Origin: Lentisphaerota bacterium
GTDB taxonomy: Bacteria > Verrucomicrobiota > Lentisphaeria > Victivallales > Victivallaceae
DNA: 45,260 nt
Reading direction: 5' to 3'
NCBI GenBank assembly: GCA_015061725.1
Contig: SUVX01000027.1
Coordinates: forward strand, 1-45,260
Below, piece after piece: positions 1 through 8,288 of this stretch (positions within the stretch are counted from its first letter, which is position 1; the number at the start of each line of letters is the position of its first letter). Under the pieces are notes generated by a model. It had not been told where the DNA came from. It searched no databases and saw only the letters and a program-made list of their open reading frames with translations. Both the position numbers and the translations under genes were made by a program.

Positions 1-69
1 AAAACTTTTTTTCACGGGAAAAAAAGTTTTCCCTCTCCCCCGAACCCCCTCTCTCTTTCAAAAAAAGCG
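1..69 (+). repeat. Palindromic 3'-end element, copy 1 (cut by window edge)
   Basis: Right half of the long palindrome seen at four other places. The central loop CACGGG (13-18) is flanked by T7 and A7, followed by the arm to about 41 and the flank ending CTTTCAAAAAAAGCG. The orientation matches copy 3 at 31591, so a plus-strand gene probably ends just left of the window. That gene is not visible. Confidence 0.75.
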
Positions 70-387
70 ACGTATGGCTGCTCCCGTTGGTCGCAGTTTG
101 GGCAAAATGCCGGGATTTTTGAAATGCGCAGAAGATTTGCAAACGGACACTTTGTCTGCAAAAAAAGTCAAAATTCACCAACAACAAAATACCCTGCTTT
201 TGCCGAAACGTCGGCTCCGGAGTTACGCCGTCCTGCCCTGCGGGGAGACGGCGGATAAAGCAAATAACCCTCATTGGCAAATCATACCCTCAATAAAATA
301 CTTCGCTTTTTTTGAAAAGAGTTTCCGCCTTTGCACAAGGCTACGGCGGACAAGGGGGGAGTAAATATACCGAAGCCGACGTTTCGG
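70..387. other. Intergenic region with small hairpins, no gene seen
   Basis: No convincing coding sequence. It holds short inverted repeats: GCCGA-aac-GTCGGC near 204, a CGCCGTC/GACGGCG stem near 226-255, CCGCC/GGCGG near 326-350, and GCCGA-cgt-TTCGGC near 375. Degenerate copies of the motif family found beside the other palindromic elements (for example AATACTTCGC at 297) are also present. Confidence 0.5.
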
Positions 388-425
388 CTTTTTTTCCCGT
401 GAAAAAAAGTTTTTCGCCTCCCCCC
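388..425 (-). repeat. Palindromic 3'-end element, copy 2 (one arm diverged)
   Basis: The centre, CTTTTTTT-CCCGTG-AAAAAAAG at 388-409, and the right arm up to 425 match the other copies. The outer left arm is replaced by a different small hairpin at 374-387. It starts 17 bases beyond the stop codon at 443 of the minus-strand gene. That gene ends CTTTG-TGA-TAA, as does the gene next to copy 4. Confidence 0.7.
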
Positions 426-442
426 GATTCCCATCGCCCTTA

Positions 443-1288
443 TCACAAAGAGAGGCTTTTCACGAAAGCAGCAAATTCGGTATTTTTTCTGTGTTTGGGG
501 GTATCCAGGAGACCGAAGGTCCAGCAGTCGGCGGAGGGGTCAAGGTCAAAAGAAATGGACATATCCTGAGCGGCGCCGAAGATTGCAAGTCCTGAGCGCA
601 GGACATTCCAATCCACTTGCAGCAGGACGGGGCTGGTGATTTTGGGAGCTTTTCCCGGCTGATATTTGGCATCCTGAAGGATCATGAAACTGTCTTTGGC
701 GTTCAGTTTATGGCGTTTGCGGTTTACGCCCGCAGGGGACTTGAGTGTTCCGCGCGGGGTGACGATTTCGCGGCGGTAGGAATTGCGTTTCTGTCCCGAT
801 GCGCAGGGCATGACGTTGAAGGAAATATTCATGGACTTTATGGCTCCGGCAGGCACATCTTTGCCGCGGATCCACTTCATATACAGCAGCGGGGAAGAGT
901 CATTCATCTCAAAACGGAGAATCATTTTAACGCCGTTGAAATTGTACAATACATCAACGCCTGCCCGGTTTCCTTTGTTGAAAATTTCAAACTTTTTGGG
1001 TTCCAGATGGCGGCTGTCGATACCGTTGATAAGCAGTCTTGTGAAACTGTAGCGTGAAAATCCGTTGAGATTGACAGGCGCAGGCATTCCGGCAAGGACA
1101 AAGGGCGGCCGGGTGGGAGAAGGATTGGTGTAGCGGAAAGTAATGACGTAATTATTGAGTTTATTCTCAAAGAAGAACGGTTCCCCCTTTTCTGTTGCGC
1201 CGACATAAGCCTGATAATGCTTGCGGCACTCGGCAGCTCCGGCAAGGGAAACAAATACAAACAAAAGAAGTAAAAGAATTTTTTTCAT
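443..1288 (-). CDS. Secreted protein of unknown function
   Basis: The product is about 281 residues and starts with a clear signal peptide (MKKILLLLLFVFVSLAGAA, cleavage near AEC). The rest looks like a soluble beta-rich domain with many aromatic and polar residues and no recognisable catalytic motif. I prefer ATG at 1288 over the in-frame TTG at 1294, because a GGAG lies 7 bases before the ATG. It follows the DUF4838 gene at 1291-3783 with a 2-base gap and is the last gene of the LacI-pseudopilin-DUF4838 operon. A role in binding or processing a polysaccharide outside the cytoplasm is inferred only from that context. No family is recognised. Confidence 0.75.
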   Translation of the reverse strand: MKKILLLLLFVFVSLAGAAECRKHYQAYVGATEKGEPFFFENKLNNYVITFRYTNPSPTRPPFVLAGMPAPVNLNGFSRYSFTRLLINGIDSRHLEPKKFEIFNKGNRAGVDVLYNFNGVKMILRFEMNDSSPLLYMKWIRGKDVPAGAIKSMNISFNVMPCASGQKRNSYRREIVTPRGTLKSPAGVNRKRHKLNAKDSFMILQDAKYQPGKAPKITSPVLLQVDWNVLRSGLAIFGAAQDMSISFDLDPSADCWTFGLLDTPKHRKNTEFAAFVKSLSL

Positions 1289-1290
1289 TT

Positions 1291-3783
1291 TCAATCTCCG
1301 ATACCCATAAATTTAAACTGTCCCCAGAGGTCAACGTTGTGGGTGTTGCGCATGGTAAAGGCAAAAGAGGCTGAAATGTTGCCTGAACTTGACTCTGTGC
1401 GGCGCTGGGCGTAGACGACATTGCCGAACCAGACTTCGTAGGGAGCGGGGGTTTTTGCTTTTATTCCGGCAAAGGGAATGAAAACTTCAGCCTGCCAGTT
1501 TTTATCGGTATTGACGGATTTGACGACCATACCTTTAACGGCAAGGGAGCCGCTGACACCGTCGATCAGGTCTTTTGTACCCTGATAAAGTTTTCCGGTG
1601 GGGTTGAACGCGATTTGATAGAAGACCGTCTTTTTAAGTCCGGGAGAAAGAAAATACTCCAATGCATCGGATTTCTTCCAGATTTCGCCGGGGTTGTCCA
1701 CGGCTCTGCCGTCAGAAGTAAAGAAAAGATAAATACCTTTGTTATCCCACATCATTTTGGCGCGCGGATTTTCTTTGTAGACTCTTTTCACGCCGCTGCT
1801 GTCGGACATTTTCATAAAGGGCGCACGTTTCCATGCCGGATCATTGCCGTTGCCGTCAAGGGTGATTTTTTCTCCCTTTTCAAGAAACTTGACTTTATAA
1901 ATCGGAATGGACGTTGTATGATAAGCTCTTGCCGTATCAAACTGATTCTTCCAGGGCGCGGCAAAATACAGCAGCCGTTTTTCTTCAATGCTGCCTTTTC
2001 TGACCGCTTTTTTGGCTTTTTCAAGCAGAGAAGAAAGTTTGTCGATCGTGGCAAGGTCGTAAGCCTTGTAAAGTTCTTTGGGCGTGACACTGCCGCGGAT
2101 GGAGTAATCAAGAGAAACATTGGTAACAGAAGGAACCAGACGTTTTTCCCAACGGTCGATCAAAAGGTCGTAAAATTCTTTGAGGAGTTTACCTGCCGCT
2201 TTGCCGTAAAGCAGTTCCCAATGTTCATCAATGGCGGCGGTCACGTTGAAGTTTTTGTTCCAGATGGCACGGTACGCCTGATAATAGGAGTAATAATATT
2301 GATTGTTGTGTCCCCCGGCATCAAAAAAGAGATGCTCTTTCCAGAGGTCATCGCCCAGAAGAGCAATAAAATCCTTCATATATCTGCCTTCAAGGGCGTG
2401 CGTGATGGCATAGACGGGAACGCCGTAACTGTATCCGCCGACGGGACGTCCGGTGATTTTGTGCCAGTCGGAAGCCACTTTTTTCCACGCTTTGCGGAAA
2501 GCGGCGTTTTTCGCCATGACCGGACAACCCATACAGAGTTTCAGATGCAGATTATCGGGCCAGTTGAATTTGCCGACAGGCGGCAGAGTCCGTGCGGAAT
2601 AAACCGAAGTCGCCAGATTTTTTCCGGGGAAACGCTTTTTGATTTTTTTGGCAAGTTCAATATTGAAATGAGCATAGAGGTCGCTCTGACTGCCGTGACG
2701 CAGGGTGCGGGTGGATTCCGGCAGAAGATTTTTACTGCGTTCATTGACCAGATCTCCGACATAGGTATCCGCCTGTCCGAAGGGGATATATTCGCTGTTG
2801 GGCGTTGCGCTGCCCCAGATGGCGGGCATTCTTTTGTCTCCGGCATAGAATTTCACCGCAAGTTCATTCACGAAAAAGTCCGAAAATTCCGGATTGGTGA
2901 TATCAAAGAAGTTGCCGATATGCGCATGGGGATTATAAAAAAGATGTCCTGCACGGTTGCGGAAAAAGAACATATTGATTTTATCCGGATAAGCCGCAGC
3001 AAGCGGACGCGGACGCGGCGTATGACTGCTGATGTAACGGCTGGATGTACCGTTTCTCCAGGCGGGGGAAAAGTCCGAAAGCTGCGCTTTCCCCGGAACC
3101 CGTTTGCCTGTAAGCGCATAGGAAAAATGATATTTGATCTGCGGTTTGTCGCTGTAACTTACCGGTTCAATTACAAGATTTTTCACTTCGGGCGCATAGA
3201 TACCCATCTTGGGGTAATAGTAGCGCATACCGAGAAAACGCTCATTGAAATCATAAACGCCGTGAGAGGTTCCGTTGATACGGTAACGCGAGGCATCAAA
3301 TTTATCATAACTTTTTTGTGTTGAACCGTCAAAACCTGCAATCACCACACCTTTATCAAAGGTAAATACCCGGAATTCTTCCGGAGAAAGTTTTTTGACA
3401 TCAAATCCCAGTTTGCGTGAAAGCGCATTGTCTCCCAGCACGATCAGATACTTGTAATTTTTGATTTGGGGAGAATCCGGCTTGAGGACCACCGCTTTTC
3501 TGCCCGTCGTGGACTTCAGCGCATGCTGCAATCCCTCCAAGCCCAGCGTAACGGAACGGCGATATCTTCTGACGAAATTTTTTTCAGCCGTCTGTCCCTG
3601 TTCCGCACTCAAATCGCAGACGATGGCAAAGTTGATTTTTCCGTTGACAATCAGCGGCAGACTCTTCCCTGCCGGAGCCTTGTGAAATGTCACAGGATTC
3701 AATGCCGGATGCGCATATTTTTCTGCACAAAACACCGGCAGAAAAAATACACCGGCAAATAAAAGAATAATTTTTTTCAACAT
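1291..3783 (-). CDS. Secreted DUF4838-type protein with C-terminal CBM9-like domain
   Basis: An 830-residue protein with a signal peptide (MLKKIILLFAGVFFLPVFCA). Residues ~40-190 resemble the N-terminal region that precedes DUF4838, including GVYDFNERFLGMRYYYP. This is typical of GH20- or GH67-like alpha-beta domains that feed a catalytic barrel. Residues ~200-600 fit DUF4838, a family of large extracellular proteins predicted to act on polysaccharides. Residues ~640-828 (ITLDGNGNDPAWKRAP onwards) look like a family 9 carbohydrate-binding module. Substrate and activity are unknown. The gene sits 22 bases after the pseudopilin gene and probably shares its transcript under the LacI-type regulator. 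An SD-like AAGGGA lies 9 bases before the ATG. Confidence 0.85.
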   Translation of the reverse strand: MLKKIILLFAGVFFLPVFCAEKYAHPALNPVTFHKAPAGKSLPLIVNGKINFAIVCDLSAEQGQTAEKNFVRRYRRSVTLGLEGLQHALKSTTGRKAVVLKPDSPQIKNYKYLIVLGDNALSRKLGFDVKKLSPEEFRVFTFDKGVVIAGFDGSTQKSYDKFDASRYRINGTSHGVYDFNERFLGMRYYYPKMGIYAPEVKNLVIEPVSYSDKPQIKYHFSYALTGKRVPGKAQLSDFSPAWRNGTSSRYISSHTPRPRPLAAAYPDKINMFFFRNRAGHLFYNPHAHIGNFFDITNPEFSDFFVNELAVKFYAGDKRMPAIWGSATPNSEYIPFGQADTYVGDLVNERSKNLLPESTRTLRHGSQSDLYAHFNIELAKKIKKRFPGKNLATSVYSARTLPPVGKFNWPDNLHLKLCMGCPVMAKNAAFRKAWKKVASDWHKITGRPVGGYSYGVPVYAITHALEGRYMKDFIALLGDDLWKEHLFFDAGGHNNQYYYSYYQAYRAIWNKNFNVTAAIDEHWELLYGKAAGKLLKEFYDLLIDRWEKRLVPSVTNVSLDYSIRGSVTPKELYKAYDLATIDKLSSLLEKAKKAVRKGSIEEKRLLYFAAPWKNQFDTARAYHTTSIPIYKVKFLEKGEKITLDGNGNDPAWKRAPFMKMSDSSGVKRVYKENPRAKMMWDNKGIYLFFTSDGRAVDNPGEIWKKSDALEYFLSPGLKKTVFYQIAFNPTGKLYQGTKDLIDGVSGSLAVKGMVVKSVNTDKNWQAEVFIPFAGIKAKTPAPYEVWFGNVVYAQRRTESSSGNISASFAFTMRNTHNVDLWGQFKFMGIGD

Positions 3784-3805
3784 CAGAAAAAGTCCCTTCC
3801 CTCTT

Positions 3806-4798
3806 TCAGTTTATGCAACAATATTTACAGCCGAAATCAAATCCGTTGCGCAAGCGGCCATACCACTTTTCATGTCCGAAAAATTCCGGATCGCTCAAAT
3901 CATCCACATGTCCGTCGAAAAACACAACGTTGACGTTTTGGTTGTGCCGGAAACTCATATTTTCTTTGTACTGCACATATCCGGTATCGTTTCCGCCGCC
4001 ATCCATGCCCTCCACCGAATAAGCCGGACGGCGCACATGAGTGTCTTTGGCAGAAATAACACCCAGATTCTTGCATTTTGTCTGGCTTTGCTTATTGTGG
4101 ACAACGCCGTTGAGATAGCCGTTGATACGGTAACTTCCGTAATACCAGGCGTTATCCGTTTTCATCGGTTCTGACGGACAACGGAAGAACGCACCGTGAC
4201 TGTACCCTTCAAGTTTTTTCTGTCCGATCATTTCTGTGAGGAAGTCCGCCCAGCGCAATAACTTGCCCTGCTGTGTGGACCACAAATCGCTGCTCGGCAT
4301 GATATGCCCTTTGAAATGTTCACGGTAAAACATGAATAAACTGCCGATTTGTTTCAAATTGCTCTGACAGTTGATACCCTTTGCCCTTTCTCTTGCCTGC
4401 TGCAATGCCGGCATCAACATTGCCGCCAATATTGCAATGATTGCAATAACCACCAATAGCTCAATCAGCGTGAACGCTGATCGAATGAAGCACGGCTCCG
4501 CCGTGTGAAGCGCAGCGTTGCTGCATGAAGCGTTTGCCTGCGGCAAACATGAAGCACTTGCTTTGCAAGTATGATGCGGCGTATTTTTGAGAGCGGCATT
4601 CTCCGTATGTTTCCGTACACATCCGTACTTATCCGTACAAACAAAGCGTTTAAAAAAATCACGGCAGTGTTGTGCAGCAATGACAAAAAGTTCAATCAGC
4701 GTAAAGTACTTTTCCTGCTTCAAAAAATGCGGGGGTTCCATCCCTTTACGTTGTTCCATACGTCCGTCAGCGGTTTTCATTACATCAGACTTTTTCAT
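3806..4798 (-). CDS. Pseudopilin-like H-X9-DG protein with a duplicated, interrupted N-terminus
   Basis: Type II secretion/type IV pilin-like protein. It carries two prepilin motifs. The first is [13 protein letters not shown] (FTLIEL at 4705-4688), which runs straight into a cysteine-rich insert. The second is [20 protein letters not shown] (FTLIEL at 4474-4457), which carries the full hydrophobic helix. The two motifs are 77 codons apart, exactly in frame. The C-terminus has [17 protein letters not shown], an H-X9-DG motif of Planctomycetes/Lentisphaerae pseudopilins. The start is ATG at 4798, with GAGG 6 bases upstream; a TTG at 4810 would overlap the regulator's stop. The long N-terminal extension would put the functional prepilin signal about 108 residues inside the protein, so it may be non-functional, may use an internal start, or may be processed unusually. 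Confidence 0.8.
   Translation of the reverse strand: MKKSDVMKTADGRMEQRKGMEPPHFLKQEKYFTLIELFVIAAQHCRDFFKRFVCTDKYGCVRKHTENAALKNTPHHTCKASASCLPQANASCSNAALHTAEPCFIRSAFTLIELLVVIAIIAILAAMLMPALQQARERAKGINCQSNLKQIGSLFMFYREHFKGHIMPSSDLWSTQQGKLLRWADFLTEMIGQKKLEGYSHGAFFRCPSEPMKTDNAWYYGSYRINGYLNGVVHNKQSQTKCKNLGVISAKDTHVRRPAYSVEGMDGGGNDTGYVQYKENMSFRHNQNVNVVFFDGHVDDLSDPEFFGHEKWYGRLRNGFDFGCKYCCIN
4464..4577. repeat. Array of five short hairpins inside the pseudopilin gene
   Basis: Five perfect short inverted repeats lie in succession: ATCAGCG-TGAA-CGCTGAT (4464-4481), CACGGC-TCC-GCCGTG (4491-4505), GCAGC-GTT-GCTGC (4512-4524), GTTTGCC-TGC-GGCAAAC (4532-4548) and ACTTGC-TTT-GCAAGT (4556-4570). Each of the last four is preceded by RTGAAGC or a close variant, and the array ends in ATGATGC. 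Stems differ in sequence, while the separator and the 3-base loop size are kept. The first hairpin is partly made of the FTLIEL codons. The whole insert between the FTLIEL copies is 231 bp and stays open in the reading frame. Confidence 0.9.
4602..4641. repeat. Four 10-bp repeats TCCGTAYNNN inside the pseudopilin insert
   Basis: TCCGTATGTT, TCCGTACACA, TCCGTACTTA and TCCGTACAAA follow each other with an exact 10-bp period. The TCCGTA core is fixed and the tail is variable. They are translated in frame as part of the interrupted pseudopilin. A similar 10-bp periodic set (AACGGAY in plus orientation) lies at 45061-45090. Confidence 0.85.
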
Positions 4799-4806
4799 AC
4801 AGCACC

Positions 4807-5769
4807 TCAACTGTTATAAGGATTACAAAGATTGATTTTTGAACTGAACAGAATTTTCCGTGAAAGTCCGGAGTGATCTTTGATTTTGTCACAGACAAGA
4901 GCCAGAGCGGCATCCGCCATTTCACAGCAGGGCAGATTCCCCAGAGCGGCAAGTTGCGACTGCGGAAAATTGAGCGTTTCCGCAGAACCGTAAACCGAGT
5001 TATCCGCAGAAGCAAGACGGATCGGACTTTTACGCATATTCAAAAAACCTGCTATGGCATACATATACCCGTCATTGGTCAACGCTATCACATCAGGAGG
5101 CGATGAAAGACGGTAAAAGTAATCTGCCGCTTTCAGACAGTTTTCATAGTGATTTTCAGACCGGGTATCGAGTCTGAAAAAGAGTTCCGGCAAAGCCTGC
5201 AGTCCGGCAGAAACATAAGCGTTTTCAGGCAGAACAAAACCATGCGCATAATTATAACGGATAGAGCCCGTACTCGGCAGAAAACACCCGATCCGTTTAT
5301 AACCGGCTTCTTTAAGGGAGCAGAGCAGGTTGACCAGATTCTGCTGTCCGTCCTGACACACGCTGTCAACTCCGGGAATATTGATATGGCAGTTGAGATA
5401 AACCAGCGGAATATCCGGAGAAAAATCCAATTCTGTCAAAGAAACGATTCCGGCAGGTTTATATTTTTGAATATCCTCCGCACAATATTCTTTCCGGGAA
5501 AAATAAAGCTGTATCCGTTCCCGGCGGCAGGCGTCATGAAAATATTTTGCCAGCATATGTCCGTGCCGGCTGCGTGATACGGATTCCACCAGGAGCAGGG
5601 GAGATATGCGCTTGTCCAGAAATCCGTGTTTCTCAAGCAGACTGACAACCTGTTCGTGAGCAGTATTTCCCCGCCTGCGTTTCCCCCGCAGGATGCGATA
5701 GACCGTAGACAGGGAAACGCCTGCCGTTGAAGATATATCCGAAAGAGTTGTTCTGTTTGCCGTTTTCAT
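4807..5769 (-). CDS. LacI-type transcriptional regulator
   Basis: About 320 residues. The N-terminal helix-turn-helix [24 protein letters not shown] has the LacI pattern (A-x-x-A-G-V-S-x-x-T-V-x-R), followed by a periplasmic-binding-protein-like effector domain (residues ~60-315) with the usual GYKRIGCF and DVIALTNDG segments. The start is ATG at 5769, chosen because a good promoter ends 7 bases before it; a TTG at 5790 would lie upstream of the predicted transcript. It overlaps the pseudopilin gene region by a few bases and probably controls its own operon in response to a sugar. The hinge after the HTH ([12 protein letters not shown]) is not a standard LacI hinge helix, so DNA kinking may differ. 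Confidence 0.85.
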   Translation of the reverse strand: MKTANRTTLSDISSTAGVSLSTVYRILRGKRRRGNTAHEQVVSLLEKHGFLDKRISPLLLVESVSRSRHGHMLAKYFHDACRRERIQLYFSRKEYCAEDIQKYKPAGIVSLTELDFSPDIPLVYLNCHINIPGVDSVCQDGQQNLVNLLCSLKEAGYKRIGCFLPSTGSIRYNYAHGFVLPENAYVSAGLQALPELFFRLDTRSENHYENCLKAADYFYRLSSPPDVIALTNDGYMYAIAGFLNMRKSPIRLASADNSVYGSAETLNFPQSQLAALGNLPCCEMADAALALVCDKIKDHSGLSRKILFSSKINLCNPYNS

Positions 5770-5775
5770 ATCAGA

Positions 5776-5803
5776 AATATACCCTTGCAAATTTTTTTGT
5801 CAA
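5776..5803 (-). promoter_or_regulatory. Promoter of the LacI-pseudopilin-DUF4838 operon
   Basis: TTGACA (5803-5798), a 16-base spacer, then TATATT (5781-5776) on the minus strand. Transcription would start at about 5769, which is the A of the regulator's ATG, so the message may be leaderless. Confidence 0.6.
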
Positions 5804-5852
5804 GTTTTCATTTTATCATTCATGCGATATAACACAGAAAACCCGGTCTTTT

Positions 5853-5897
5853 TGACAATTTTTGATAAAATATAATACTTTTTATCAAGCATTGTCA
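5853..5897. promoter_or_regulatory. 45-bp dyad, possible operator
   Basis: TGACAAT-tt-TTGATAAAA ... TTTTATCAA-gc-ATTGTCA is a two-part inverted repeat centred near 5875. It lies between the divergent LacI-type gene and fabD. Its size and symmetry suit a dimeric or tetrameric DNA-binding protein; which gene it serves is unclear. Confidence 0.45.
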
Positions 5898-5973
5898 CTT
5901 TTATTGTAAAAACAACTGTGCCCCCGAAAGGAAAATACACGGGGGATATCTGTTAAAAAAAAACGCGGAAAGG

Positions 5974-6002
5974 TTGACATAAGGGCGTTGCGGTGTTATT
6001 TT
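5974..6002 (+). promoter_or_regulatory. Promoter of the fab cluster
   Basis: TTGACA at 5974-5979, a 17-base spacer and TATTTT at 5997-6002. The predicted start near 6009 gives a leader of about 45 bases before the fabD ATG. Confidence 0.6.
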
Positions 6003-6053
6003 ATGATGATGTTTTGTTTACATGAAAGTTTAAAAACAGAAAGAACAGACAGA

Positions 6054-6971
6054 ATGAAAGCTTTTTTTGTTTTTTCGGGTCAGGGTGCCCAGACCGTGGG
6101 TATGGGCAGGGATCTTTTTGAAAGTTCCGCCGCCGCCCGCAAAGTGTTTGAAGAAGCCGATGAAGTCCTGGGTTACAAACTCAGCGATATCATTTTTAAC
6201 GGTCCGATCGAAAAATTGACCGAAAGCATCTATTGTCAGGATGCCATTTACACCACCAGCTGCGCCGCTTATGCCGCATTTACTGAAAAATTCGGAAAAA
6301 TCACTCCCGTCGCCTGTGCCGGATTGAGCCTCGGCGAATACGGTGCACTCTACTGCGCCGGAGCGTTTGATTTTGCCACCGGCGCAAAACTGCTTGCTGC
6401 ACGCGGCAAACTCATGGATGAAGCCTGCCGGGCAACCGTCGGCGCCATGGCATCCGTCCTCGGCGGTGATCTTGAAGTCATCAAAGCTGTCTGCAAAGAG
6501 ATCGACATTGATGTTGCCAATTACAACTGTCCCGGACAGGTTGTTATTTCAGGCGAAAAGAGCAAAGTCGAAGCCGCTGTTGCTGAACTCAAAGCGCGCG
6601 GACTGCGTAAAGTCATTATGCTCAACGTCGCCGGAGCTTTCCACTCCCGTCTGATGAAATCCGCAGGTGCTGGTCTTGCTTCCGTGCTGGAACAGGCGGA
6701 TATCTGCGTTCCCGCCGTTCCCGTTTACCACAACTTCACCGCTGACAAAGCTGCAAGCGTTGAAGAACTCAAATCCAATCTCGTCAATCAGGTTGCCGGT
6801 TCCGTCCGCTGGGAGGACTGCGTGCGCCGCGCCGTTGCCGACGGTGCCGATACGGTGATTGAATTCGGTCCCGGTGCAGTCCTGACCGGACTTGTCCGCC
6901 GTACCGCAAGCGATCTTAAACTTGTCAATATCAACAGTGCCGCCTCTCTTGAATCTGCGGTACTTGAATAA
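6054..6971 (+). CDS. fabD: Malonyl-CoA:ACP transacylase
   Basis: Transfers malonate from CoA to acyl carrier protein for type II fatty acid synthesis in the cytoplasm. The 305-residue product starts MKAFFVFSGQGAQTVGMGRD, has the nucleophile motif GLSLGEY (GxSxG) and the later catalytic-histidine motif AGAFHS. The length fits FabD. An in-frame start at 5988 would add 22 residues with no family support, so ATG 6054 is used. First gene of fabD-fabG-acpP-fabF. Confidence 0.95.
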   Translation: MKAFFVFSGQGAQTVGMGRDLFESSAAARKVFEEADEVLGYKLSDIIFNGPIEKLTESIYCQDAIYTTSCAAYAAFTEKFGKITPVACAGLSLGEYGALYCAGAFDFATGAKLLAARGKLMDEACRATVGAMASVLGGDLEVIKAVCKEIDIDVANYNCPGQVVISGEKSKVEAAVAELKARGLRKVIMLNVAGAFHSRLMKSAGAGLASVLEQADICVPAVPVYHNFTADKAASVEELKSNLVNQVAGSVRWEDCVRRAVADGADTVIEFGPGAVLTGLVRRTASDLKLVNINSAASLESAVLE

Positions 6972-6988
6972 AAAAAGGAATTTTGAAC

Positions 6989-7741
6989 ATGAGTCAGGAA
7001 AAACGTCTTGAAGGAAAAGTTGCCATCGTTACTGGTGGTGCCCGCGGTATCGGCAAAGCTATCAGCAGCCGTCTTGCCAATGAAGGTGCAAGTCTTGCCA
7101 TCGTCGATATTCTGCTTGATGTTGCAGAAGAAACCGCTGCTGAATTCCGTGCTGCCGGAATCAACGCCAGAGCCTACGCCGCCAACGTCGCAAAGTTTGA
7201 AGATGCCGAAGCAACCGTTGCCGCTGTCGTCAAAGATTTCGGTAAAGTTGATATTCTGGTCAACAATGCCGGAATCACCAAAGACAACCTCATGCTCCGC
7301 ATGACTGAGCAGGAATGGGATGCCGTCATCGCCGTCAACCTCAAGGGCACATACAACTTCACCAAAGCGGTTATCCGTCCGATGATGAAGGCCCGCTCCG
7401 GCAAGATCGTCAACATCGCTTCTGTCGTCGGCAGAATGGGCAATGTCGGACAGGCGAACTACTCCGCCAGTAAGGCCGGTGTGATCGCTCTTGCCAAGAC
7501 CACTGCCAAAGAATTTGCCTCCCGCAACATTCAGGCGAACGCCGTTGCACCGGGATTCATTGAAACTGATATGACTGCCAAACTGCCGCAGGAAGCCCGT
7601 GATGCCTTCCTGACCGTCATCCCCGCCAAACGCGGCGGCAGCCCCGAAGACGTTGCCAACGTGGTGTATTTCCTCGTCTCTCCGGATTCGGATTATGTTA
7701 CCGGACAGGTCATCAATGTTGACGGCGGAATGCTGATGTAA
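6989..7741 (+). CDS. fabG: 3-oxoacyl-ACP reductase
   Basis: NADPH-dependent SDR that reduces 3-oxoacyl-ACP. The cofactor motif is TGGARGIGKAI, NNAG is present, and the catalytic Ser-Tyr-Lys is seen as IASVVG and YSASKAG. The C-terminus DYVTGQVINVDGGMLM is typical. The start is ATG 6989, with AAGGAA 8 bases upstream; TTG at 6983 is less likely. It follows fabD by 17 bases. Length is 250 residues. Confidence 0.96.
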   Translation: MSQEKRLEGKVAIVTGGARGIGKAISSRLANEGASLAIVDILLDVAEETAAEFRAAGINARAYAANVAKFEDAEATVAAVVKDFGKVDILVNNAGITKDNLMLRMTEQEWDAVIAVNLKGTYNFTKAVIRPMMKARSGKIVNIASVVGRMGNVGQANYSASKAGVIALAKTTAKEFASRNIQANAVAPGFIETDMTAKLPQEARDAFLTVIPAKRGGSPEDVANVVYFLVSPDSDYVTGQVINVDGGMLM

Positions 7742-7782
7742 TAAAAAAACTTTGTATTGTGCTGATTTTTTCAAAAAAAAAT

Positions 7783-7811
7783 TTGACTTTTTTGAAATTT
7801 GGTGCGATATT
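7783..7811 (+). promoter_or_regulatory. Promoter upstream of acpP
   Basis: TTGACT at 7783-7788, 17 bases, GATATT at 7806-7811. A small inverted repeat GGATAAA-tg-TTTATCC lies in the leader (about 7855-7871) before the GAGG ribosome site of acpP. A separate promoter for the very abundant ACP is expected. Confidence 0.5.
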
Positions 7812-7900
7812 AAAACAGGCGCGTATTATTTTGCGCGGAAAAAGTTGAAAATAAGGATAAATGTTTTATCCACAAACACATTATAAACGAGGTATGTAAA

Positions 7901-8140
7901 ATGTCCGAAATCGCAGAAAAAGTGAAGAAGATCGTTGTCGAACAGCTTGGTGTTGCCGAAGATCAGGTCACTCCCGAAGCCAAATTCATCGAGGATCTCG
8001 GTGCTGACTCTCTGGATCAGGTCGAACTGGTCATGGCTCTGGAAGAAGAATTTGAATCCGACATTCCGGATGAAGATGCCGAAAAGCTGACCACCGTCGG
8101 TGCTGCTATCGAATACATTGAAGGCAAAAGCCAGGAATAA
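7901..8140 (+). CDS. acpP: Acyl carrier protein
   Basis: A 79-residue acidic protein with the 4'-phosphopantetheine attachment motif [11 protein letters not shown] (Ser in DSL). It carries growing acyl chains between the Fab enzymes. Length and helix pattern are normal. GAGG lies 8 bases before the ATG. It lies between fabG and fabF, as is common in bacteria. Confidence 0.97.
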   Translation: MSEIAEKVKKIVVEQLGVAEDQVTPEAKFIEDLGADSLDQVELVMALEEEFESDIPDEDAEKLTTVGAAIEYIEGKSQE

Positions 8141-8230
8141 TCTTTTCTTTTTGAAAAGAAATATTGAGTCGTTGTCCAGACAGCGGCTTGTAAGCAGCAA
8201 AGAAATTCTATTTCTTTGAGAAAAAAATAA

Positions 8231-8263
8231 GCGGGTCACTGTAAGGTTCTTATAGTGGCCCGT
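8231..8263 (+). terminator. Hairpin between acpP and fabF, possible attenuator
   Basis: GCGGGTCACT (8231-8240) pairs with AGTGGCCCGT (8254-8263) with one wobble pair. Only a short T stretch follows, so it is more likely a partial terminator or RNA end-protecting hairpin for acpP than a full stop. Confidence 0.45.
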
Positions 8264-8288
8264 TTGCCTATGGAGCGATCAGCGGAAC

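Noticed and set aside
1615..3324. Long plus-strand open frame
   Set aside because: Antisense to the DUF4838 gene, which has a signal peptide, domains and operon context; the frame has no ribosome site or family features.
4464..4577. Intrinsic terminator
   Set aside because: Hairpins lack T runs, lie inside a coding frame and come in a regular series.
6788..7774. Minus-strand frame over fabD/fabG
   Set aside because: Exact antisense of clear fab genes; composition is a mirror of their codon use.
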